24,727 nt of DNA from JAMXLO01 sp041487355 (lineage in GTDB: Bacteria; Pseudomonadota; Alphaproteobacteria; Acetobacterales; Acetobacteraceae). Position 1 is the first letter of the stretch, and every line of letters starts with the position of its first letter. Shown here one piece after another: positions 15,789 to 23,800 of the stretch. The notes under the pieces are model-generated. The model worked only from the letters and a program-made list of their open reading frames with translations. It had not been told where the DNA came from and made no database searches. Location: contig JBGPND010000062.1 in NCBI GenBank assembly GCA_041487355.1, forward strand, positions 1 to 24,727, given 5' to 3'. The translations under genes were made by a program, and so were the position numbers.

Positions 15789-17213
15789 CTACACCGCCGG
15801 GCGGGTGCGTATCTCGTCGGCAACCTTGCGCGGCAGGAACTGGCCGTCCTTCGGGTCGCCGTGGAATTCACCCGCCTCCACCACGACCTTGCCCCGCAGC
15901 ACGGTCACGCTGGGCCACGCGGTCACCACGTGGCCCTCCCACGGCGTGTAGTCCGTCTCGTGCAGCTCGGCGGCGCGGATCGTCTTTTCGATCCCGGTCT
16001 CCAGCACCACGATGTCGGCATCCGAGCCGACCGCCAGCGCTCCCTTGCGCGGATACAACCCCATGATCTTCGCCGCATTGCTCGACACCATGCCGGCGAA
16101 ATGCTCCAGCGAGTAGCCGCGTTTCGTCACCACCTGCGTATACATCAGCGACAGCCGCGGCTCGACGCCGGAATTGCCGCCAGTCGTGTCGTCGATGCGC
16201 GAGCCCTGCAGCTTCACGCGCAGCGGGCAGCACAGCTCGTCCGTCGCGATCACCTGGATCGCGCCGTGATTCGTCGCCTGCCACAGCGCCTTCTGGTCCT
16301 CGGGAAACTTCAGCGACGGATAGGTGTGGAACATCTGCCCGCCGGGCTTCCTGTAGTCCTCGGCCGAGTAGATCAGGTACTGATGCAGCGTCTCGCCATA
16401 CATCGGGAAGCCGCGGGCACGCGATGCCGCCAGCGCGGCCACGCCGGTCGCGGCGGAGACATGCACCATGTAGAGCGCGGCACCCTCCACGCGTTCGGCG
16501 AGGCGGATCACGCGGTTGAACGACAGCTCCTCGGACAGCGTGTTGTGCACCTCCGCCATGTGCTCGAAGCTGACACGGTTCTCGCGCATCAGCTTTTCGT
16601 ACATGAACATGACGATGTCGTTGTCCTCGGCATGGATGGCGGCGACCCCGCCGGCTTTGGCGACTGTCTTCAGTGCCTCCCAGATGTCGCCGTATTGCAC
16701 CATGCGGCCGGTGTTGCCGGGCCTGATGTCGGTGGTGAAGATCTTGATGCTGGCGTGCCCCGCCTGCATCGCCTCCGCCAGCTCGTCGTATTGCCCGACC
16801 GGAATCTTGCCCATCAGCGTCAGGTGGAACCCGTAGTCGCAGTAGCACGCACCTTTCCAGTTCGCATCCGTCTGCTCGATCGCAGTCTGGATCGAGCGGT
16901 CATGCGTGCACTGCACGAAGTCGATCAGCGAGGTCGTGCCGCCGAACAGCGCGGCGCGGCTGACCTGCGCGGGCGGGTCGGTGTATTTCGGCTCCGCCTC
17001 GCCGGGGAAGCGGATCGGCGACAGGCAATGGATGTGCGGATCGACACCGCCGGGAATCACGACATTGCCTGTCGCATCCACCGTGCGCGCGGCGCCCGCG
17101 AGCGTTCCCGGCGCGCCGATCGTCGCGATCCTGCCGCCGGCGACACCGATATCCGCCGCGACGGCACCGCTTGGCAGCACGCAGGTGCCGCCCGAAATCA
17201 CCAGATCCAGCAT
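15789..17213 (-). CDS. hydA: Dihydropyrimidinase / D-hydantoinase family amidohydrolase
   Basis: Cytoplasmic binuclear-metal amidohydrolase that opens cyclic amides (dihydrouracil, hydantoins), 474 residues from 17213. The expected metal ligands are present: PHIHC (His60, His62), a Lys for carboxylation in SIKIF (Lys157), His in AIHAED, His in MVHVSAAT, and Asp in IATDELCC. The last motif differs from the usual TDHCPF, which suggests a hydantoinase-like branch rather than classical pyrimidine catabolism. The C-terminal beta-sandwich part contains GSDADIVVLE. ATG codons at 17216 and 17213 are both possible; GGGAGG is spaced better for 17213. The frame stays open upstream to 18515, but that part overlaps the GTPase gene out of frame and is not coding for this enzyme. 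The start overlaps the GTPase stop, so the two genes are co-translated. Confidence 0.9.
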   Translation of the reverse strand: MLDLVISGGTCVLPSGAVAADIGVAGGRIATIGAPGTLAGAARTVDATGNVVIPGGVDPHIHCLSPIRFPGEAEPKYTDPPAQVSRAALFGGTTSLIDFVQCTHDRSIQTAIEQTDANWKGACYCDYGFHLTLMGKIPVGQYDELAEAMQAGHASIKIFTTDIRPGNTGRMVQYGDIWEALKTVAKAGGVAAIHAEDNDIVMFMYEKLMRENRVSFEHMAEVHNTLSEELSFNRVIRLAERVEGAALYMVHVSAATGVAALAASRARGFPMYGETLHQYLIYSAEDYRKPGGQMFHTYPSLKFPEDQKALWQATNHGAIQVIATDELCCPLRVKLQGSRIDDTTGGNSGVEPRLSLMYTQVVTKRGYSLEHFAGMVSSNAAKIMGLYPRKGALAVGSDADIVVLETGIEKTIRAAELHETDYTPWEGHVVTAWPSVTVLRGKVVVEAGEFHGDPKDGQFLPRKVADEIRTRPAV

Positions 17214-18229
17214 CATCTCCCTCCCGTTGTCGTTGCCATCGCGCCGGCCAGCACTGGATCGCCGGCGGCGAAGCGGTCCAGCACGACATCGCAGGCGATG
17301 CCGCGCACGATGAACACCAACCGGCTGCTCGTGTCGCCATCCGGCCAGGCGTCCAGCCAGCGCGGCGGATATAGCGTGTGCTGCACGGCATGGATCGCCG
17401 CCGGCCCTTCGGCGCGGTCGGCGAAGCCGACGATGCCCTTCACTCGCAGCAGGTCTTCGCCATGCTCGCGCGCCAGTCCGCCGAGCGCGATGGCGAACTC
17501 GAGGCGCGTCATGGCGTGTCGCAGCACCACGGCGAAGCTGCGAATGTCGTGGGCATGCACCGCCGTCGCGACCAGGCGACGCCGCGGCAGCCCGGGCCGG
17601 GCGCCGCCGAACAAGATCGCGGCCGGCGTCACCGTGGCTGCATCGTCGAGCGTCGCCAGCGGATTGAGCGCCTCGAGCCGCGCCAGCAAGTCGGGTGACG
17701 GCGTTGCGAGGTCGGTCTTGGTCAGCAGCAGGCGATCGGCGCAGGCCGCCTGGGCGGTGGCTTCCGGGAAACGATCCAGCGTCGCCGCGCCGGCGATCGC
17801 GTCGATCGTGGCGACCACCGTGTCCAGCAGCAGCGCATGATCGAGGAACGCGTCGGCCGACAGCGTGTAGAGGATCGGTGCCGGCTCGGCGAGCCCCGAG
17901 GTTTCCAGCACGAGCCGCCGGAACGGTGGCAGATCGCCGCGGGCGCGCCGCCGCAGCAGGCCATGCAGCGCCTCGGCGAGGTCCTGCCGCAGCGCGCAGC
18001 ACACGCAGCCATTCGGCAGCACGGCGATTTCCTGATCGACCGCCTCCAGCAGCAGATGGTCGAGCCCGATGGCGCCGAACTCGTTGACGATCACCGCGGT
18101 GTCGGCGAAGTCCGGGCTCGCCAGGACGCGCGCGAGCAGGGTCGTCTTGCCGCTGCCCAGGAACCCGGTGAGGACCGAGATGGGCAGCGGCGTCGCGGGC
18201 GCTATCGGCTGCGAAGCTGCCACCGGCAT
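17213..18229 (-). CDS. COG0523 (CobW/ZNG-type) metallochaperone GTPase
   Basis: P-loop GTPase of the CobW/YjiA/ZNG family, about 338 residues, which delivers zinc, cobalt or a related metal to client enzymes. From the ATG at 18229: Walker A GFLGSGKTT at 22-30, the family metal site GCVCC with Cys75, Cys77 and Cys78, Walker B-like LETSGLAEP at about 108-116, and the guanine-binding TKTD. A CobW C-terminal domain covers the last ~100 residues. No His-rich metal-buffering stretch is seen. A GTG at 18247 is an alternative start; neither has an ideally spaced ribosome site. Its TGA overlaps the start of the dihydropyrimidinase gene. The tight coupling suggests that the metal-dependent amidohydrolase is its client, but cobalamin or nitrile-hydratase-like roles are not excluded by sequence. 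Confidence 0.88.
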   Translation of the reverse strand: MPVAASQPIAPATPLPISVLTGFLGSGKTTLLARVLASPDFADTAVIVNEFGAIGLDHLLLEAVDQEIAVLPNGCVCCALRQDLAEALHGLLRRRARGDLPPFRRLVLETSGLAEPAPILYTLSADAFLDHALLLDTVVATIDAIAGAATLDRFPEATAQAACADRLLLTKTDLATPSPDLLARLEALNPLATLDDAATVTPAAILFGGARPGLPRRRLVATAVHAHDIRSFAVVLRHAMTRLEFAIALGGLAREHGEDLLRVKGIVGFADRAEGPAAIHAVQHTLYPPRWLDAWPDGDTSSRLVFIVRGIACDVVLDRFAAGDPVLAGAMATTTGGR

Positions 18230-18896
18230 GAACGCGATGCACTCCACCTGGGCGATCGGGACGCCGGATTGGCGAACGTCGCACGCTGGCGGGGGGCGTG
18301 GTTCGGGTCAAGCCGCCGGACGGCGGCGTGTCGAATTGGATCACGCTGCCGGTGAGCGGACCCTGGAGCAATGACAACAGATAGCCAAGCGACGGGTGCC
18401 AAGCAGCAGCGCGAGCCGGGCGGAAGCGGGCCAGGGCGTCGACCGCGACGGTCTCGTCCGGGCTGTGAGCGACACGCGATGGACATGGCGTCCCTCGCGC
18501 CGGGCAAACTGGCATTGTCCGATCACAGTGGTGGCCCGGCTGACCGACCAGCGGCGCATTTTGGTCAAATAGCCGGCAAGACAGACGATCAGCGCCACGG
18601 TCGCCAGATCAAGCGCGATGACCGCGAGGCGCATCATCATCCAGTCGGGGCTGATAAGCTGGTGCATCATGGTCCGCCCAAGATCGGCCCAGGCGCATAA
18701 AATCTCGATCGGTGTCGGGCGTGCCTGGAATAGGATTTTCATGTACGGCCGGGCGCCTGTCGTAGCGGCTGAGTAGGCGACACCGTGCGTCCGGGATGGC
18801 CGGAGAGGGCGCTCATCCGTGCTTGTGGCCGCGTGGCAGTTCGACCATGATCCGGTCGCTTCCGCGAGAAGATTTTGTTCCTGCGCTGGGGTCTTC
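18230..18896. other. Divergent region without a confident gene
   Basis: About 670 bp lie between the minus-strand GTPase start and the plus-strand PPIase start. Many frames are open because of high GC. One minus-strand frame contains a hydrophobic segment (see 18341-18742). Another, at about 18515-18430, reads RVAHSPDETVAVDALARF, which recalls the end of M20-type amidases. No frame has both a ribosome site and convincing composition. Both flanking promoters presumably lie at the two ends. Confidence 0.4.
18341..18742 (-). CDS. Doubtful small membrane-protein ORF
   Basis: The minus-strand frame from ATG 18742 would encode about 133 residues. Its middle contains one clear hydrophobic helix (MRLAVIALDLATVALIVCLAG) followed by basic residues (KMRRW), as in a single-pass inner-membrane protein. 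The last ~70 residues are Arg/Ser/Pro-rich and look like out-of-frame translation of GC-rich DNA. No ribosome site is seen and no family is recognised. It may be a real short protein, a remnant, or chance. Confidence 0.2.
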   Translation of the reverse strand: MKILFQARPTPIEILCAWADLGRTMMHQLISPDWMMMRLAVIALDLATVALIVCLAGYLTKMRRWSVSRATTVIGQCQFARREGRHVHRVSLTARTRPSRSTPWPASARLALLLGTRRLAICCHCSRVRSPAA

Positions 18897-19883
18897 ATGT
18901 GGCCTTTATCCGCCAGTCTGTCGGTGGCCAGGCTGGCCGCCGTGGTCGCCGCTTCATTGCTGACCTGCAATGCCGCCGGGGCACAGTCCCCGCCTGCCGC
19001 CGCGCCCTCGTCTGACGGAGCCCAGGCCGGGCAGCCGTCGGTTGCGATGCCGGCGCCCGGCTACAACCCGGGCGAGATGCTGAAGGACCTCGCCAATCCC
19101 GTCGTGGCCGAGGTTGAGGGGCACCCGATCACGCTCGCGGACGTGGGTGACGCGATCCGCGCCCTGCCTGCCGGCATGCGCGACATCCCGTTCGAGGACC
19201 TCTATCCCGGTGTGCTCGACCGGCTGATCCAGGAGCAGGCGCTGGTGATGAAGGCTCGGCGCCAGAAGCTGGACCTCGATCCGGCGGTGAAGCGGCACAT
19301 GCAGGCTGCGGCGGATCGGGTTCTGGAAAACGAGCTGCTCAACCGGCTGCTTGGCGCGGGCATCACCGAGCAGGCGCTGCTCGCGCGCTACCAGACGGAG
19401 TTCGCCGACAAGCCCGGCCCCGAGGAGGCGGATGTCAGGGTGATCCTGCTGCCCACCGAGGACCAGGCACGCAAGGTGATCGCCGAGCTTGGCAACGGTG
19501 CCGATTTCGCGAGCGTGGCGCGCCGGGACAGCAAGGATGCGAGTGCGGCGCAGGGGGGCAGTCTGGGGTTTCTCCGCCAGGACAAGCTCACGCCGGAGAT
19601 CGGCGCTGCGGCTTTCGTTCTCGAGCCTGGCCAGGTTTCGCCGAATCCGGTGCGCAGCCGGACAGGCTGGTTCGTGGTCAGGGTGGAGGCGAGGCGCCGG
19701 GTGCCTCAACCCGGCTTCGCCGAGGTGCGCGAGCAGCTCCGGCACGAGTTGTTGCAGGAGGGTATCGCGCGGATTGCGCAGGAGGCCCTGGCGGGGGTAA
19801 CGGTGCGAAAATTTAACATGAATGGCACCGCGGCAGCCGGTTCGGAGGATGAGCAGCCGGGGTCAGGCGGCGGCAAGAGATGA
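18897..19883 (+). CDS. Exported parvulin-type peptidyl-prolyl cis-trans isomerase (PpiC/SurA-like)
   Basis: Periplasmic foldase of 328 residues from the ATG at 18897. The first ~30 residues form a Sec signal peptide: a hydrophobic core ARLAAVVAASLLTCNAAGA with likely cleavage after AGA, followed by a Pro/Ala-rich linker. A SurA/PrsA-like helical region with EVEGHPITLADVGDAI follows at about 75-170. The rotamase domain lies at about 180-270 with VRVILLPTEDQA, GADFASVAR, QGGSLGFL and GWFVVRVEAR. The frame is open back to 18819, but the signal peptide fixes the later start. It probably assists folding of outer-membrane or secreted proteins. Its position upstream of the surface-protein genes on the same strand is suggestive, but a 252-bp AT-richer gap separates them. 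Confidence 0.88.
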   Translation: MWPLSASLSVARLAAVVAASLLTCNAAGAQSPPAAAPSSDGAQAGQPSVAMPAPGYNPGEMLKDLANPVVAEVEGHPITLADVGDAIRALPAGMRDIPFEDLYPGVLDRLIQEQALVMKARRQKLDLDPAVKRHMQAAADRVLENELLNRLLGAGITEQALLARYQTEFADKPGPEEADVRVILLPTEDQARKVIAELGNGADFASVARRDSKDASAAQGGSLGFLRQDKLTPEIGAAAFVLEPGQVSPNPVRSRTGWFVVRVEARRRVPQPGFAEVREQLRHELLQEGIARIAQEALAGVTVRKFNMNGTAAAGSEDEQPGSGGGKR

Positions 19884-20135
19884 GCAGCCTAGCCAGAATT
19901 TGCGACAATCATCATAGCATAGAGAATAGTATCATAATGTGTGACGAATTCCGATCTTCGATCCAATATGGCGGTGTTTCCATCTAAATAGTGACACGCA
20001 ACCGTCTCAAATCGCTAGGAATCCGTTGTTCATCGTTTACATACTCCTTCCGTCATGCTAACGCGTTTTTAACGAGCATGCAGTTGCCGGGGCGTGGCTG
20101 CCTGCCCGCGCCGTGGTGGGAAGGAAGCTGGGTCG
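19884..20135 (+). promoter_or_regulatory. AT-rich upstream region of the PEP-CTERM gene
   Basis: Base composition falls sharply in this gap, with stretches such as AGAATAGTATCATAATG around 19920-19940, unlike the surrounding GC-rich DNA. An inverted repeat CATGCT/AGCATG spans 20054-20080 with a 15-base spacer containing AACGCGTTTTTAACG, a possible operator. A promoter for the downstream surface genes is likely here, but no single -35/-10 pair stands out. Confidence 0.4.
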
Positions 20136-20819
20136 ATGACGAAAGCTGCCGTGTTGATTGTCTTGTCGGCCCTGGGACTCGCGGCCGTGGGTCAGCCGGC
20201 CGGGGCGGTGCCGCTGATTCCAGGTAACTCCCTGACCGTCGATGGCCTCACGATCACGATAACCGGCTGCACTCTGCAAAATGCGCTGCATGTGTCGCAG
20301 GGGTGCCTGGCGTCAGACGACCTGAAACTCATGGCCGGGAGCGGCCCCGTCGCGACTGTCACGGTTGAATCGACCACCACCGGCGGCGACATCTTCGATG
20401 CCGCGATGAACGATGGTCACACCTACGACCTCTCGCTCGATCTGACTGTCGCCACGGTCAACAGTGCCGCGAGAATCAACAGCGCGGCGCTGGCGATCAC
20501 CGGTTCGGCTCCAACGTTCCTGTCCGAACTGCGTGTCAACACGGGCGAGAGCGTCACCGATGCCTCATCCTTCCCGCTTGGGTCCGCGATGAACGTCGAC
20601 CTGACCAGCACTACCGCTGCGACGTCGTTCTCGCCGCAAAATCTGATCCGGATATCCAAGGACATCAAGGTCAATACCGGGCACCTCAGTGGAACGGGCC
20701 CCATGGTGCTGACCATTGTCAGCCAGACGTTCGGCCAGGTTCCTGAACCTGCCTCGGTTGGCCTGCTACTCACCGGCCTTGCCGTGCTAGGCGCGTTGCG
20801 GCGGCGGCAAAGAGCGTGA
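20136..20819 (+). CDS. PEP-CTERM sorting-domain exported protein
   Basis: Surface or extracellular protein of 227 residues. It has an N-terminal signal peptide (KAAVLIVLSALGLAAVG, cleavage near AGA) and a C-terminal PEP-CTERM tail: VPEPASVG, then the helix LLLTGLAVLGAL, then RRRQRA. By family knowledge such tails are recognised and cleaved by exosortase (EpsH-type) in bacteria that make an exopolysaccharide matrix. The middle is Thr/Ser/Ala-rich, beta-strand-like and has no domain I recognise; it has two Cys near the N-terminus (GCTLQN and QGCLAS). GGAAGGAAG upstream supports the ATG at 20136. No exosortase or polysaccharide gene is in the window. It lies 71 bp before the giant repeat protein and may share its transcript. 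Confidence 0.87.
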   Translation: MTKAAVLIVLSALGLAAVGQPAGAVPLIPGNSLTVDGLTITITGCTLQNALHVSQGCLASDDLKLMAGSGPVATVTVESTTTGGDIFDAAMNDGHTYDLSLDLTVATVNSAARINSAALAITGSAPTFLSELRVNTGESVTDASSFPLGSAMNVDLTSTTAATSFSPQNLIRISKDIKVNTGHLSGTGPMVLTIVSQTFGQVPEPASVGLLLTGLAVLGALRRRQRA

Positions 20820-20890
20820 CCCGGAATAGCTGAGCAGGTTTGCCTACCTGACGATTCCACCGTCTGGTGTGAAACAAAGGACGGATACCG

Positions 20891-23800
20891 ATGTCTTCGT
20901 TCATCAACTTCGGCACCCTCACCAATGGTGATCTGTCGTTCGGCGTATCCTCCGGTGGGATAGGCGTCACCGAGACGGATACTGGTCCGGGGATCCTCAG
21001 CGCCTTTCTGGACACCGCGTCCGCTCCGTTTGCATCCTCTTCAACCGGCAGCCCCGGCATTCAGTGGTCCAGTTTCGACGCATCGATCGAGGGCGCCGGA
21101 GTTGGCTCCGCGGCGTCTTCGATCACGCTGAGCATTAACTACAGTGTCGATGTGACCGGTTCAGCCGACGCGATCACCGGATTGCGGCAACTTATCGTCA
21201 CGGACTACTTCACCGGCACGGGCATCAGCGCGAGTGCGACTGAAACGGTGACCGACAGCTCGGGCAACGTCGTCGGCACACTCAATTGGACCCATGCCAC
21301 CGGCTCGGCGCCGATCACGCTGGCCATGGGCTACCAGCATCTGAACGTCTCTCTGTCGTTCACCGAGTCGGTCAGCGCCGGTTCGCCCCTAACGAGCCTG
21401 GTCGGCATCAGCTCGATGGCGCAGGGGTTCGCCGAAACACCGACGACGTCACTGGCATCGCTTGGCGACTACGTCTGGCTGGATAGCAATGCCAATGGCA
21501 TCCAGGATGGCGGCGAGAACGGCATCGCGGGCGTGACGGTCAGGCTGATTGGCGCAGGCAAGGACGGCAAGTTCGGCACGGGCGACGACGTGACTGTCGC
21601 CACCACGACGACCGATGCCACCGGCCACTATGGATTCAGCAATCTGTTTGCCGGCCAGTATGAGGCGCAGTTCACTGCATCATCTGGCTACGTTTTCAGT
21701 GCGGCGTTGCAGGGCGGCAATACTGCGACCGACTCCAACCCGGGGGCGACCGGATTGACCGGTCCGATCACGCTGGCGGCTGGCCAGAACAATCCGACGA
21801 TCGACGCCGGGCTGTATGCGCAGACAGCGCTGGGCGACTACGTGTGGCTGGATGCCAACGCCAACGGCGTGCAGGACGGCGGCGAGGCGGGGATTGCCGG
21901 CGTCACTGTGCAACTGATCGGCGCGGGCAAGGATGGCACGTTCGGCACTGGCGACGATATCAGCGCCACGACGACGACGGACAGCGCTGGGCACTATGCG
22001 TTCAGCAGCCTGACACCTGGCCAGTATGAGGTGCAATTCGTTGCGCCATCCGGTGACGTGTTCAGCCCGGCACTGCAGGGCGGCAACACGGCGGCCGATT
22101 CGAACGCCGATGCCACCGGTCTGACCGCGGCGGTGACGCTGACCTCTGGGCAGACGGACAACACGATCGACGCCGGGCTGTATGCGAAGGCGGCGCTGGG
22201 CGACTACGTGTGGCTGGATGCCAACGCCAACGGCGTGCAGGACGGCGGCGAGACGGGCGTTGGCAGTGTCACGGTGAACCTGATCGGCGCGGGCGCCGAC
22301 GGCAATTTCGGCACGGGCGACGATATCAGCGCCACGACCACGACGGACAGCGCTGGGCACTATGCGTTCACCGGCCTGACGCCTGGGCAGTATGAGGTGC
22401 AGTTCGTTGCGCCGTCGGGCGATGTGTTCAGCCCGGCCTTGCAAGGCGGCAACACGGGCCTTGATTCGAATGCCGGTGCCACCGGCCTGACGGCGGCGGT
22501 GACGCTGACCTCTGGCCAGACGGACAACACGATCGATGCCGGGCTGTATGCAAAGGCGGCACTGGGCGACTACGTGTGGCTGGATGCCAACGCCAATGGC
22601 GTGCAGGACGGCGGCGAGACGGGCGTTGGCAATGTCACGGTGAACCTGATCGGCGCGGGCGCCGACGGCAAGTTCGGCACGGGCGACGATACCAGCGCCA
22701 CGACGACGACCGACGGCGCTGGGCACTATGCCTTCACCGGTCTGACGCCTGGCCAGTATGAGGTGCAGTTCGCTGCGCCGTCCGGCGACGTGTTCAGCCC
22801 GGCTTTCCAGGGTGGCAACACGGCAACCGATTCGAACGCCGGTGCGGGCGGACTGACCTCGGCGGTCACGCTGACCTCTGGTCAGACCGACAACACGATC
22901 GACGCCGGGCTGTATGCGAAGGCGGCGCTGGGCGACTACGTGTGGCAGGACACCAATGCCAACGGCGTGCAGGACAGCGGCGAGATAGGCGTTGCCAATG
23001 TCACGGTCAACCTGATCGGCGCCGGCGCCGACAACACGTTCGGCACGGGCGATGACACCAGTGCCACGACGACGACCGACAGTTCGGGGAACTACGCGTT
23101 CACTGGCCTGACGCCTGGCCAATACGAGGTGCAGTTCGTTGCGCCGTTTGGTCTTGTGTTCAGCCCTGCCTTGCAAGGTGGCGACACCGCGATCGATTCG
23201 AATGCTGGCGGGACTGGTCTGACGGCGGCGGTGACGCTGACCTCGGGCCAGGTCGACAACACGATCGACGCCGGGCTGGTGCCGCCGACGCACCACGACG
23301 GCGCCACGGCGCTGATCGGCGACAACGTCTGGCTCGATGCGACCGGCAGCGGTGTGCAGAGCGGGGTCGACGCCGGACCGGGTTTGGCTGGTGTGACGGT
23401 GAATCTGCTGGACTCCACCGGCACCACCGTCCTGGAGACCACGACGACCGACAGCGGCGGGCTGTATGCCTTCAGCAATCTGCTGGGCGGCACCTATGAG
23501 GTGCAGTTCGTCGCGCCCACCGGCTATTTCTTCCCGCCGGAGAACGCCAATCCGAACCCCGACCTGGCGAGCAGTGCGAACCCGCTGACCGGCGTCACCG
23601 CGCCGATCGTGCTGGGCGAGGGTGAGATCAACGTCTCGGTCGACGCCGGGCTGTATCAGGCGGCCGCGCTGGGCGACTATGTGTGGCTGGACAGCAACGC
23701 CAACGGCATCCAGGACGGCGGCGAGACCGGCGTTGGTAGCGTGTCCGTCCAGTTGATCGGCGCCGGCACGGACAACTTGTTCGGCACCGGCGATGACCAG

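Noticed and set aside
17217..18515. Apparent N-terminal extension of the dihydropyrimidinase frame up to 18515
   Set aside because: It overlaps the whole GTPase gene in another frame, is Arg/Ala/Pro-rich, and the amidohydrolase family starts at the MLDLVISGG segment with a good ribosome site.
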